DNA of 64,000 nucleotides from Candidatus Hydrogenedens sp. (GTDB taxonomy: Bacteria > Hydrogenedentota > Hydrogenedentia > Hydrogenedentales > Hydrogenedentaceae), in assembly GCA_035361075.1 (NCBI GenBank), contig DAOSBX010000004.1, positions 57,532 to 121,531 on the forward strand, given 5' to 3'. Of the stretch, positions 39,116-48,614 are shown one piece after another (the stretch's first letter is position 1; every line of letters begins with the position of its first letter). The position numbers and the translations under genes are program-made. The notes beneath the pieces were generated by a model, which was not told where the DNA came from, did not search any database, and was given only the letters and a program-made list of their open reading frames with translations.

Positions 39116-40579
39116 ATGCCAAAAAGAAATCTCTACCCTCCCTTTTATTACATATTCCTTGTTACTCTCATTTTCTTATCTCTTCCCTCATTTACAGAAG
39201 AGGTTGAAATTAATCTCGTTTATACAAATGATATACATGATAATATTCGTCCATCATATTCTGGTATTGGAGGTTTGCCTTACATCGCAGGGTTTGTAAA
39301 ACAATTAAGAGCAGAAAAAACTAATGTTATATTGGTTGACGCAGGAGACTTAACAGACAAAGGTGACATGGTAGCCGATGTAACCAATGGAGAAATTATG
39401 TATCAGGCAGTAGAAAAAATGGGATATCAGGTCATGGTTGTAGGTAATCATGACATCAAAAAGGGGATTGAACAACTTTGCAAATTAAAGCAATTAGCCC
39501 CTTCTGTAGACATAGTAACTACAGATTATAAAGAAGGTTTAGAACATTGCTATAAACCGTGGGTTATAAAAAAAGTAGGAGATTTACCTGTCGGTTTTGT
39601 AGGAATAATTAATTTTCGAATCGAGAATATAAAACCTGCAATTGATGAAATGAAACGAAAAGGATGCTATTTTTTTGTGGCTTTATGTCATTTAGGAAGT
39701 GGCACTTGCAAAGCCATCTCTAAAAAAATTCCTGAAATATCAATATTCGTTTCTGGACATACACATGAGATATTAGAAGAACCAATAGTGTGTCCTGATA
39801 CTAATGCCCTTATCGTTCAATCGGGTTCACGTGCAATACGAGTTGGATATTTAAAAATACTTGTTGATACCCAAAAACAGAACATTAAAAGTTACGAAAA
39901 CAAATTAGTAGAGTTAAAACATGATGTAATCAAGCCAGATGAGGATTTATTAAACTGGATATATGCAGAAGAAAAAAGGGCGTGTCCTCTCGCTTCTGAA
40001 TTTTTAATTGACAATAAAAAAACAATTAACGCAAGCCAAATAGCAATTCTTACATCACATGCTATAAAAGAAAAAACCGATGTAGATATTGCCCTTTGCC
40101 CGCCAAAATTAATCCGCAATGTTTTTCCACCAAACAAATTGGATTATAACGCCGTTTTTTTAACCACAGGACATCGAGCCTTAGAAAAAGAATGGATTCA
40201 AATAACATTAAAAGGCAAGCAGATTGAGCAATACTTAAAAGATATATTAAAAAACCACTGGGACATAACCGAATGTGCAGGTATGGAATTCCAATATAAG
40301 GATAAAACCCTATTAGAAACCAATTTAATTTTAGATAAAGATTACAGAATTGCTATCTCAAAAACAGAATTCCAGAACCAATTATTACGCTCTTTGCGAA
40401 TGAATAACGAAAAGGATATAGAAAATATAAAAAATGAATTGACAGAATATGATTTTACATACCTTGATGTTCTATCAGAGTTGTTTAAAAAGATAAACAA
40501 TAGCGGTTTAACCTTGGACGCGTATGTGGATAGAATGAATATAAATAGCAATAATGAAAATAACCAAAGTGACAATTAA
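39116..40579 (+). CDS. secreted 5'-nucleotidase / UshA-like metallophosphoesterase
   Basis: 487 residues with a signal peptide (about residues 8-27). The metallophosphatase part has YTNDIHDN (DxH), DAGDLTDKGD, VGNHD and SGHTHE; the C-terminal part (from about residue 285) has the 5'-nucleotidase C domain pattern with SHAIKEKTDVDIAL. It would hydrolyse nucleotides or related phosphoesters in the periplasm. The last residues are Asn-rich. It is 98 bases downstream of the PfkB gene, and a role in nucleoside salvage with it is possible but unproven. Confidence 0.87.
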   Translation: MPKRNLYPPFYYIFLVTLIFLSLPSFTEEVEINLVYTNDIHDNIRPSYSGIGGLPYIAGFVKQLRAEKTNVILVDAGDLTDKGDMVADVTNGEIMYQAVEKMGYQVMVVGNHDIKKGIEQLCKLKQLAPSVDIVTTDYKEGLEHCYKPWVIKKVGDLPVGFVGIINFRIENIKPAIDEMKRKGCYFFVALCHLGSGTCKAISKKIPEISIFVSGHTHEILEEPIVCPDTNALIVQSGSRAIRVGYLKILVDTQKQNIKSYENKLVELKHDVIKPDEDLLNWIYAEEKRACPLASEFLIDNKKTINASQIAILTSHAIKEKTDVDIALCPPKLIRNVFPPNKLDYNAVFLTTGHRALEKEWIQITLKGKQIEQYLKDILKNHWDITECAGMEFQYKDKTLLETNLILDKDYRIAISKTEFQNQLLRSLRMNNEKDIENIKNELTEYDFTYLDVLSELFKKINNSGLTLDAYVDRMNINSNNENNQSDN

Positions 40580-40833
40580 TAACATTTATAAATATATTGA
40601 GTAGTACCAATGAAATATTTACTTCATCATTTATTCTATTATCGCAATCAAAATAATAGTTTAAAAAGTAATATGCTTTTTATATGACTTCATCACATTC
40701 GTTATAGATATTGAGTAAAAATCTGTTTTGTTGTATCTATTCGTATTGGACCCTTCATAGGTATATATTAATGCCATTACTAAATAATATTTTCTAAAAT
40801 AACGATTAGTAAGGTAAATAAAAAACATTATTT

Positions 40834-41028
40834 ATGGATATTCATAAAGAAAAAATAAAGTTAACTATCAAGAATGAAATTGTAAGTAGAGGATTTACTC
40901 TTGTAGATATTATCCTTTTTGGAAGTAGAGTTACAGGTAAATACAATAAAGATAATGATTGAGATATACTTATATTAATTAAAGAAGCTATCAAGAAAAG
41001 AAAAAATAAATTTAACTACAATGGTTAG
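40834..41028 (+). pseudogene. broken MNT-type nucleotidyltransferase (antitoxin remnant)
   Basis: The frame from ATG 40834 reads a minimal nucleotidyltransferase N-terminus: VDIILFGSRVTGKYNKDND, then TGA at 40960-40962, then DILILIKEA and a second stop at 41026-41028. The GS...D-x-D motif is intact except that the residue between the two Asp is a stop. In family members that position is variable and often Trp, so TGG to TGA is a likely mutation. The C-terminal half of the domain is missing. The HEPN remnant follows directly. Confidence 0.65.
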
Positions 41029-41296
41029 ACGGGCTCTTCTTGTTTTTAATAACAAAGAGATTAGTAAAACACACGATATAGCCTTCCTTATAAAGGAATG
41101 TGCAAAACTTGATAAAGAATTTGAAAATTTATTTGATATAAATGCTGATATATTATCGTCTTATGCAATTAAGGTAAGATATCCCGACGATTTTTATTTT
41201 CCCTCATTAAAGGAAACGAAAAATATTATTGAAATTGCGAGAAAAACAAAATCTTTTATATTAAAGAAATTATTATCATTAGGTATTCAGGTCTAA
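41021..41296 (+). pseudogene. N-terminally truncated HEPN-domain protein (toxin remnant)
   Basis: 91 residues. RALLVFNNKEISKTHDIAFL and, later, SYAIKVRYPDDF followed by ETKNIIEIARKTKSFIL are the second half of a HEPN domain. The first helices, which normally carry the YYAAFHAAQKALKA-like segment, are missing, and the preceding DNA is the damaged nucleotidyltransferase. The ATG at 41021 has no clear ribosome site. It is most likely a deletion remnant of an MNT/HEPN toxin-antitoxin pair, though a short product could still be made. Confidence 0.65.
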
Positions 41297-41326
41297 GATA
41301 TACAATAAGGTAACAAAATATTAAGA

Positions 41327-42697
41327 TTACGAACGAATCTGTTTTACGACATCTTCAATTAATTTTTGGATTTCATTCATTCGTTTTGGGGTATCTGCTT
41401 CCACCCGCATTACTAACTTTGGTGATGTGTTAGATGCACGAAGGAGTCCCCAACCATCTGGAAATTCAATTCGTGCCCCATCAATAGTTATTACCTCATA
41501 CCCTTTTTCCTGAAAATGTTTCGTTGCCTTTGCAACCACATCAAATTTCTTATCATCTGGGCACGGAAACTCCAGTTCGGGTGTAGAATGCCTTTTCGGA
41601 ATAGTATTCAACAACGCACTTAGCGGTTTATCTCCATTAGCAATGAGTTCCAGAAGTCTACATGCCGAATAAATTGCATCATCAAAACCATACCAGCGAT
41701 GTTTAAAGAAGATATGTCCACTCATTTCACCTGCCACCTGTGCCTTTAACTTAATCATGGCAGATTTGATATGTGAATGTCCCGTCCGCCACATAACTGC
41801 ATTTCCACCTGCTTTTCTTATTTCCTCATACATACTCCGCGAACACTTTACCTCACCTAAAATCGTCGCTCCAGGTTTATCTTTTAATATATCCCGAGCA
41901 AACAACACCAATAGTTGGTCACCCCACAACATTCTTCCTTTATCGTCACATCCACCTAAACGGTCTACATCACCATCAAATGCAATACCGACATCCGCTT
42001 TATATTTCTTAACTGTTTTAATCAATTCCTTCAAATTAGATTCTTTGGTTGGATCAGGATGATGATTTGGAAAATTACCATCCACATCACAATACAAAGG
42101 AATAACGTCACAACCCAATTTTCTAAATAATGGAACCGCAACTACACCGCCAACTCCATTACCTGCATCCACAACCACTTTTAATTTTCGTTTTAATTTA
42201 ATATCTTTTAATATTCGTTTCTCATACTTTGGCACAATATCTACCTTCGTAACACACACATCTTTTTTACGAATAGGAAAATTACCGCCCTCTACAAACT
42301 TACGGAATTCCTGGATTTGCTCCCCATAAATAGTTGTTTTCCCAACACCTATTTTCAACCCATTATATTCTCCAGGATTATGACTCGCTGTTATCATTAA
42401 CCCACCATCCACGTTAAGCGTATTCATTACAAAATAGGTTAAAGGTGTTGGTACTTCACCAATATCAATGACATTCATTCCCGCCTCTGTAATCCCATCA
42501 ATCAAAGCACGGCTAAAACTTTTACTACTAACCCGACCATCTCTACCAACAACTACAAGGTTATTACGGACTGCCCGTTTCGCTTTCATATATGCAACAT
42601 ACGCTTTCCCCAACAGTTCCATAATATCCTCAGTTAAATCTTCACCTGCAATCCCACGTAAGTCATATTCACGAAAAATATTCGGATTTACATGCAT
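41327..42697 (-). CDS. phosphomannomutase/phosphoglucomutase
   Basis: About 456 residues. It interconverts hexose 6-phosphates and 1-phosphates. Active-site serine loop ITASHNPGEYNGLKIG (about residues 97-112), metal loop FDGDVDRLGGCD (about 237-248), sugar loop GEMSGHIFF (about 317-325) and the C-terminal phosphate site LLRASNTSP are all present. ATG at 42697 is preferred since AAGGA lies about 7 bases before it and the longer form would overlap the next gene. It probably feeds GDP-mannose synthesis with the guanylyltransferase at 56782. Confidence 0.92.
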   Translation of the reverse strand: MHVNPNIFREYDLRGIAGEDLTEDIMELLGKAYVAYMKAKRAVRNNLVVVGRDGRVSSKSFSRALIDGITEAGMNVIDIGEVPTPLTYFVMNTLNVDGGLMITASHNPGEYNGLKIGVGKTTIYGEQIQEFRKFVEGGNFPIRKKDVCVTKVDIVPKYEKRILKDIKLKRKLKVVVDAGNGVGGVVAVPLFRKLGCDVIPLYCDVDGNFPNHHPDPTKESNLKELIKTVKKYKADVGIAFDGDVDRLGGCDDKGRMLWGDQLLVLFARDILKDKPGATILGEVKCSRSMYEEIRKAGGNAVMWRTGHSHIKSAMIKLKAQVAGEMSGHIFFKHRWYGFDDAIYSACRLLELIANGDKPLSALLNTIPKRHSTPELEFPCPDDKKFDVVAKATKHFQEKGYEVITIDGARIEFPDGWGLLRASNTSPKLVMRVEADTPKRMNEIQKLIEDVVKQIRS

Positions 42698-42755
42698 ATA
42701 AACATTCCTTCTATTTATCTGTGGTCTTATATTGTAATAAATATAATAACGTTTA

Positions 42756-43934
42756 TTAAAACCTATTATTCCCAATCCATGCTTTCACAAAAGAACATGC
42801 AAATTTCGCTGATGTATCTATCTGCTTCTCTTCTATATTCAATGTTGTATCCTCAGGGCGATTTAAATAAACAGGGTTCCCTTCCTTATCCAAACCTATA
42901 ATTGTAAAACCTTTATAACCCCATGCTAATGTGATATATGACGACGTCGGTATCTGTAAATGTTCTACTGTCTTAACCCCATAATTAGCCCCAACTTTTT
43001 CTATAATTTCCTTTAATTGTTTATCCACAGAAAACGAAAAAACAGTTTGTTCTTTAAGAGGGACATATAAATCTCCAGTACCTACTCCTTCAATATTTAT
43101 AATCAATGAATCGGTTTTAGAAATATGATTGGTCTTCAAAAAATGCCTCAGCCCTGACATCCAACATTGATGAGCACCAGTAAACAAAAAATGTAACTCT
43201 ATATTTTCTATTGGCTGTTTTGAAAAATACTCCGCAATAGCAAGGACACTGGCAACCCCTGATGCATTAAAGTTGGCTCCACGAGTATCCTCTTGATTTG
43301 ATGTTGAAATAAAGGTTATCAGCCCTAATGTAGCCAGAAAAATAACTGCACCAACTTCTAACAACAAGATGATAGTGTTGTCCTCTATACCTTTTCCAAA
43401 CAAACTATTTATTAAACTTGTTCCAACTATAATAAGCATACTTATTACAACAGCATTATGAATCATGGGCAAAAATGGCACTACAGATGTAGAATACAAA
43501 AAATGGGATACACCACAATCATAATTTGCATGGAAAACAATTCTACATTTTGGCTCCTCAAAATCGTGTTGTGTTTTTATAACTCCATGGATATTTTGAG
43601 ACTGAAACTCTGAAAGATATTGGGACAAACTAAAATAACCTACCAGTTCTAAGAAATAGAGGAAAATAACCAATAGTCCATAAATAAATCCTGCCATAGG
43701 TATAAAAAAGGACAACAGAAAAACAAAGATAAACTCTATCCAGTAAAGTGAAAATATCTGATATGACTCACGTGAACATGTAAATGGCTCCACCTTCGTT
43801 AAAATTTGCATTTCCAATAACCGATTGCGGATATATTCGGAGGCTATCAATTCTCCTTCCGTTCCATATCGACGTGTAAAGGTCGTTCCTGCAAGGTAAT
43901 TTATATCTTCTGTTATTCGTGTTAGGCTATCCAT
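42756..43934 (-). CDS. M28-like membrane protein with lost metal-binding residues
   Basis: 392 residues. The N-terminal RRYGTEGELIASEYIRNRL is typical of M28 aminopeptidases; about four membrane helices follow, at roughly residues 60-98 and 165-212. The family metal sites align as ANYDC for AHYDS, GANFNASGVA for GANDNASGVA, GAHQCWMSG for GAEEQGLLGS, and TSSYITLAWG where SDHxxF is expected. The His, Asp, catalytic Glu and last His are therefore all replaced, so peptidase activity is unlikely. A binding or regulatory role is inferred. It lies just upstream of the mutase gene, same strand. Confidence 0.72.
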   Translation of the reverse strand: MDSLTRITEDINYLAGTTFTRRYGTEGELIASEYIRNRLLEMQILTKVEPFTCSRESYQIFSLYWIEFIFVFLLSFFIPMAGFIYGLLVIFLYFLELVGYFSLSQYLSEFQSQNIHGVIKTQHDFEEPKCRIVFHANYDCGVSHFLYSTSVVPFLPMIHNAVVISMLIIVGTSLINSLFGKGIEDNTIILLLEVGAVIFLATLGLITFISTSNQEDTRGANFNASGVASVLAIAEYFSKQPIENIELHFLFTGAHQCWMSGLRHFLKTNHISKTDSLIINIEGVGTGDLYVPLKEQTVFSFSVDKQLKEIIEKVGANYGVKTVEHLQIPTSSYITLAWGYKGFTIIGLDKEGNPVYLNRPEDTTLNIEEKQIDTSAKFACSFVKAWIGNNRF

Positions 43935-44041
43935 ATTCCAATTTTTATTTTATACGCATGATAACTATAATTAAATAAAAATAACATTTTGGTATTAAAT
44001 TAAGTATAACACAATTATTTTATTTGCTTAGAAAGGAGTAT

Positions 44042-44491
44042 ATGAGAGCCGTTGTTCAAAGAGTAACTTCTGCAAGTGTCGATGTTGATAATCAAACCGT
44101 TGGTAAAATCGGTAAGGGACTACTTGTATTTTTAAGCGTTGATGAACAAGACACAGAGGCAGATATCGAATATACTGTAAACAAAATAACGGAACTTCGA
44201 ATCTTTAATGATGAGGAAGGTAAATTTAACCTTTCTTTATATGATGTAAAAGGTGAAATGTTAGTTGTTTCTCAGTTCACACTTCACGGAGATTGTCGAC
44301 GCGGAAGACGTCCTTCTTTCAGCACTGCAGCCCGACCTGAAAAAGCAGTGCCTTATTATGAAAAGTTCGTCCAGACTGTTCGCGACAAAGGATTTCACGT
44401 TGAAACAGGTGTATTTGCAGCACACATGTTTGTCTCATTGGTTAATGATGGACCAGTTACGATATTAATCGATTCTAAAAAGGTGTTTTAA
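44042..44491 (+). CDS. dtd: D-aminoacyl-tRNA deacylase
   Basis: 149 residues. It removes D-amino acids mischarged onto tRNA. MRAVVQRVTSASV at the N-terminus, the catalytic segment SQFTLHGDCRRGRRPSFS (about residues 77-94) and the C-terminal NDGPVTILID are the two Dtd motifs. ATG at 44042 follows AAGGAG by 3-4 bases and is preferred over the TTG at 44024. Its stop overlaps the next start (TAATGA). Confidence 0.94.
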   Translation: MRAVVQRVTSASVDVDNQTVGKIGKGLLVFLSVDEQDTEADIEYTVNKITELRIFNDEEGKFNLSLYDVKGEMLVVSQFTLHGDCRRGRRPSFSTAARPEKAVPYYEKFVQTVRDKGFHVETGVFAAHMFVSLVNDGPVTILIDSKKVF

Positions 44492-45444
44492 TGAGGATAC
44501 TTTTAGCAGGCACAGGAAAATTAGGAGTATGTCTTGCTACTCCATTATTGAATAGTCGTCATACAATTATCGGCATACTTCAAAATGGCAGACAGGCAAA
44601 AGGACTAAAAAGGTTGTTTTATTCTACTGTATTAGGACATTTCGGAGGAGGAGACAGCATTCTTCGTTTTGCTAAAAAAAATCACATACCTGTGTACTGG
44701 ATTGATAAAATGGATAACGCTGATTTACAACCACTAAAAGATATATCACCAGACCTTATTTTAACAGGTGGTTTTGGTATTATTTATAAAAAGAACCTTT
44801 TAAAATTACCTAACATCGGATGTGTAAATGTTCACTCGTCATTACTACCGCGACATCGAGGACCAAATCCGTTTTATGCAGTAGTACGGCAAGGTGACCC
44901 CATAACTGGCGTAACATTTCACATTATGGACGAAGGAATTGATACTGGCCCTATCATCGAACAGAAGTCGTTCCCTGTTACAGATACCGATACCGCATAT
45001 TCCATTTATTGTAAGGCGTCAGAACTTGCTGGGGAAATGGTTGTTGATGTTATCAATCGTATCGAGCAAGAAGGCCTCCATGGCGAACCACAAAACCCAG
45101 AAAACGCTACCTACGACCCAAAACCTACCCTAAACGATGCAATTATTCAGTGGGATGTCCCAGCAATTGAAATAGACCGACAAATTCGTGCCTTATCTCA
45201 AACTATCGTGCCACGTTTCTCTCATAATAATAAAAATGTATATGTCACTCGCGTTCGAGTAAATAAAAAAGAGGTTCCTGTACCCCCAGGAACTGTTATT
45301 TATCCTCGTTTTCCTGCTGAAATTGCAACAGCTGAAGGCTCCATAACTCTTCTCACTGCTTTCACTTTAAAACCTATTATGTTGCCTTGGCCAAGAAAAA
45401 ATATCATCAGAGAAGGAGAACGATTGGAGTCAAATAAAAATTAA
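44491..45444 (+). CDS. fmt: methionyl-tRNA formyltransferase-like protein
   Basis: 317 residues. The formyltransferase core has SPDLILTGGFGIIY, the catalytic loop NVHSSLLPRHRGPNPFYAVV (Asn, His; about residues 110-129) and FHIMDEGIDTGPII (catalytic Asp). A C-terminal OB-like domain starts near residue 210. It would formylate initiator Met-tRNA with 10-formyl-THF. The N-terminal start LLAGTGKLGVC is atypical for Fmt, so another formyltransferase of the same fold is possible. It is translationally coupled to dtd. Confidence 0.82.
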   Translation: MRILLAGTGKLGVCLATPLLNSRHTIIGILQNGRQAKGLKRLFYSTVLGHFGGGDSILRFAKKNHIPVYWIDKMDNADLQPLKDISPDLILTGGFGIIYKKNLLKLPNIGCVNVHSSLLPRHRGPNPFYAVVRQGDPITGVTFHIMDEGIDTGPIIEQKSFPVTDTDTAYSIYCKASELAGEMVVDVINRIEQEGLHGEPQNPENATYDPKPTLNDAIIQWDVPAIEIDRQIRALSQTIVPRFSHNNKNVYVTRVRVNKKEVPVPPGTVIYPRFPAEIATAEGSITLLTAFTLKPIMLPWPRKNIIREGERLESNKN

Positions 45445-45509
45445 GCAAATAAAGTTATATTAAGAGATTCAACTATAGAGATAAGATATTAATAGAAGGA
45501 ATATAGAAG

Positions 45510-46874
45510 ATGATTAAAACAACAATTCACATTTCATTTCTCCTGATAACAATACTTACGATGTCTTTCCCTTTATGTGCAGATGAAGGATTGTATGCTG
45601 GTTCTGCAACTGTGGACATTACCCCTGAACCAGGGAAAGAAATGCCTGGTGGTTTCAAAAAATCTATTTCTAAAGGTACTCATGATCCTCTGGAACTAAA
45701 CACAATTGTTCTAAAAAATGAAAGTGGCTCAATAGCCATCGTTGCTATCGACGCCTTGTTTATTCCGAGTGACATCGTAGAAAATGTACGGACAAAAGTT
45801 TCAAAAATAACCCCTATACCTGCAAAAAACATCATTATTTCCGCATCCCATACACATCATGGTGGTCCTATCATTGTTGTATTTTTATCTGAACGTGACC
45901 CCGAATATTGTTCCTTAGTTGAAACAAAAATTATTGAAAGTATCCAGACAGCATGGAATAATCTTACAAAAGTAAAAATAGCCTTTGCAGAAGGGGAACA
46001 GGAAGGGATTGCATTCAATCGTAGATTTTATATGAAAGATGGAACGGTAGTAACACACCCAGGCCGTAAAAATCCACAGATTATCGCTCCTGCAGGACCC
46101 ATAGACCCGCAGGTATTAGCAATGTTTATTACAAAAGAAGACGGGACATTATTAGGTGCTGTTGTTAATTATGCCTTGCATGGCACTGTTTTCAGTGGTG
46201 CTTTTTACTCAGCCGATTATATCCATTATCTTCGTGACTTCTTACGAAAACAATGGGGGAAAACAGTTTCAATCGCCTTTCTGAATGGTGCGTGTGGTGA
46301 TGTAACACAAATAAATAATCTGAGAGAGGAAGAACCGCCCGAATCCGGTCCGGAATGGTCAAAGAGAATAGGAGAAACTCTTGCTTGTAAAGTATATCAA
46401 CTTTACTTATGGACAAAACCTCAAGACACTGCAACAATAGCCACAGCAACAGAAACTATTCATATTCCTATCCGCGATATAGACGAAAAGAAATATCATG
46501 TAAAAACAGGTTTAGGTTCTGACCAATCAGAAGTATACGATAGAGAAATTAAGTTGTTAAGAAAAATGAAAAATCAAATGGGTGGTAATGTCGATGTTGA
46601 AATTACTGCTATAAGAATTGGCGATTTAGCAATTGTGTGTAACCCGACAGAATTATTCTGCCGATTAGGATTAGATATTAAAAAATCATCTCCGTCAAAA
46701 TATACCATGATTGCCGAAGTTTCAAATGGATACACAGGATACTGTCCGACACCAGAAGCCTTTGATGAAGGAGGTTACGAAATACTCACTGCACGCAGTA
46801 GTTTTATGGAACCCAATGCTGGAATAAAAATTGTCCAGACTTCAAGAAAATTATTATCACAATTATTTAATTGA
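45510..46874 (+). CDS. secreted neutral/alkaline ceramidase-like protein
   Basis: 454 residues with a signal peptide (about residues 5-25). Family motifs: AGSATVDITPEPG, the zinc region ASHTHHGGP (about residues 114-122), NYALHGTVF and LNGACGDVTQIN (about 257-268). The canonical nucleophile motif GDVSPN reads GDVTQI, so true ceramidase activity is doubtful. The length matches the single-domain bacterial homologues, whose substrates are unknown. Its 3' end carries the left arm of the dyad that reaches into gpmI. Confidence 0.8.
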   Translation: MIKTTIHISFLLITILTMSFPLCADEGLYAGSATVDITPEPGKEMPGGFKKSISKGTHDPLELNTIVLKNESGSIAIVAIDALFIPSDIVENVRTKVSKITPIPAKNIIISASHTHHGGPIIVVFLSERDPEYCSLVETKIIESIQTAWNNLTKVKIAFAEGEQEGIAFNRRFYMKDGTVVTHPGRKNPQIIAPAGPIDPQVLAMFITKEDGTLLGAVVNYALHGTVFSGAFYSADYIHYLRDFLRKQWGKTVSIAFLNGACGDVTQINNLREEEPPESGPEWSKRIGETLACKVYQLYLWTKPQDTATIATATETIHIPIRDIDEKKYHVKTGLGSDQSEVYDREIKLLRKMKNQMGGNVDVEITAIRIGDLAIVCNPTELFCRLGLDIKKSSPSKYTMIAEVSNGYTGYCPTPEAFDEGGYEILTARSSFMEPNAGIKIVQTSRKLLSQLFN

Positions 46875-46929
46875 AATACGTTTTGCCCGACAGGTCAGAC
46901 AGGTCAGACTCTTAAACAATTTCAATTAA
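46867..46929. repeat. 11-bp inverted repeat enclosing two tandem GACAGGTCA units
   Basis: TTAATTGAAAT (46867-46877) and ATTTCAATTAA (46919-46929) are perfect complements. Between them lie two direct copies of GACAGGTCA (46889-46897 and 46898-46906) and a partial third. It lies exactly at the junction of two convergent genes and includes the last codons of both. It could fold as a long-loop hairpin or be a small inserted repeat. Confidence 0.55.
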
Positions 46930-48534
46930 GGATGGGTCGTATTCCTCTGGGGCTTTATAGCCTAAAAGATTACAAAGTGTGCTTGCCACGTTACTCAAGC
47001 CTGGCTTTTCTACTCCACTTAAACGGAAGGAATTTTTCTGCGAGAAATCCTTAATAATAAATGGCACAGGGTTTAATGTATGTGCTACATGTGGTTCACG
47101 TTTGCCTTTTTTCTCCGTAAATAATAAATCTGCATTCCCATGGTCTGCGGTAACGACAAGAACACCTTCTACCGCTTTAACCGCATTATATATCCGTGTA
47201 AGACACAAATCTACCGTCTCTACTGCAATAATCACTGCTGGGGCTATACCTGTATGTCCAACCATATCACCATTTGCAAAGTTTAACCGTATAAACTTAA
47301 AATCCCCCCCTTCAACCTGCTTCAGCACCGCATCCGTTATCTCCCCCGCTTTCATCCACGGTCTTTGCTGAAATGGCACCTGGTCTGATGTTATCTCTTC
47401 AAATAATTCTAAATTAGGGTCTACATATCCCGACTTATTGCCATTCCAAAAATAAGTAACATGTCCAAACTTTTGTGTCTCTGAAATAGCGTAGCTTTTA
47501 ACACCAGTTGCACAAAGATATTCACTAATTGTCCCTTCAATTTGTGGAGGCTCAACCAAAAAATTCTTGGGAATAAATTTATCACCATCATACTGCATCA
47601 TACCCGCATAAAAAACATTTGGTCGGCGTTTACGGTCAAAATATGGGAAGTTATCTTCCTCAAAAGCACGTGATAATTCTATTGCTCGGTCTCCTCGAAA
47701 ATTGAAGAAAATCACTGCATCCCCATCTTCAATTGTTCCTACTGGCTTACCTTTTTCAACAATAACAAATTCACCTAAAAATTGGTCATTTACAGTCGGG
47801 TCTTGATAATAAAACTCAACTGCCTCTTTTGCTGATGTAAATTGTTTTCCTTCTCCTAACACATGTGCTTTCCAACCTCGCTCTACAATTCGCCAATCCG
47901 CCTCATATCGGTCCATTGTCACTATCATTCTGCCACCACCAGAGGCTATACGGTAATCTAAACCACTTCGATTACATTCAGCCAATACATTCTCTAACGT
48001 TTCTATATATACCAATGCACTCCGTTCAGCCACATCTCTGCCATCAGTTAAAACATGCACACGTACCTTCGGAACCCGTTCCTCAGCACAATGTTTGATT
48101 AGTGCCAACAACTGATTAATATGACTATGGACATTCCCATCAGACAGCAACCCAATAAAATGCAATGTCCCTCCATGACGAACCCGCTCCATAATATTTT
48201 GCCATGCTTTCCCCTTGTAAATCCTTCCATCCTCAATTGCTTCATTCACAAGTCGTGCCCCCTGTGCAAAGACACGTCCTGCTCCTAACGCATTATGCCC
48301 AACTTCCGAATTCCCCATATCCTCATCACTCGGCTGACCTACAGCAGTCCCATGTGCTTTTAGACTCACAAATAATGGCTCTTGAAACAAAGCATCTAAC
48401 ATCGGCGTATTTGCCATATAAACTCCATCACTTTCATCCTGCTTCCCTATACCAATCCCATCCATTATAACAAGGACTAACGGTCCCGCAAAAGGTACAT
48501 ACTTATTTAACTTTTCTAATGGCTTCATTTTCAT
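46912..48534 (-). CDS. gpmI: 2,3-bisphosphoglycerate-independent phosphoglycerate mutase
   Basis: 540 residues. It converts 3- to 2-phosphoglycerate in glycolysis. VLVIMDGIGIGK holds the first metal-binding Asp, MGNSEVGHNALGAGR (about residues 73-87) the phosphoserine, HVLTDGRDV and FFNFRGDRAIELSRAF the substrate site, and VTADHGNADLL the second metal site. The enzyme is manganese-dependent and homologues are about 510 residues. It ends near the dyad repeat at 46919. Confidence 0.95.
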   Translation of the reverse strand: MKMKPLEKLNKYVPFAGPLVLVIMDGIGIGKQDESDGVYMANTPMLDALFQEPLFVSLKAHGTAVGQPSDEDMGNSEVGHNALGAGRVFAQGARLVNEAIEDGRIYKGKAWQNIMERVRHGGTLHFIGLLSDGNVHSHINQLLALIKHCAEERVPKVRVHVLTDGRDVAERSALVYIETLENVLAECNRSGLDYRIASGGGRMIVTMDRYEADWRIVERGWKAHVLGEGKQFTSAKEAVEFYYQDPTVNDQFLGEFVIVEKGKPVGTIEDGDAVIFFNFRGDRAIELSRAFEEDNFPYFDRKRRPNVFYAGMMQYDGDKFIPKNFLVEPPQIEGTISEYLCATGVKSYAISETQKFGHVTYFWNGNKSGYVDPNLELFEEITSDQVPFQQRPWMKAGEITDAVLKQVEGGDFKFIRLNFANGDMVGHTGIAPAVIIAVETVDLCLTRIYNAVKAVEGVLVVTADHGNADLLFTEKKGKREPHVAHTLNPVPFIIKDFSQKNSFRLSGVEKPGLSNVASTLCNLLGYKAPEEYDPSLIEIV

Positions 48535-48614
48535 GATAATAAAAACCTCATTAATCTTTAATAGAATAATCTACTTACATTTCGAGAAGATGAATATAAA
48601 ATAGAGATGTGAAA

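Noticed and set aside
40960..40962. TGA as a Trp codon (recoded genetic code)
   Set aside because: TGA ends intact genes elsewhere in the window (for example at 10343 and 46874), and TGG is used normally for Trp.
45510..46874. Confident ceramidase assignment
   Set aside because: The nucleophile motif GDVSPN reads GDVTQI, so only family-level similarity is claimed.
46889..46906. CRISPR-like array
   Set aside because: Only two adjacent 9-base units with no spacers and no cas genes.
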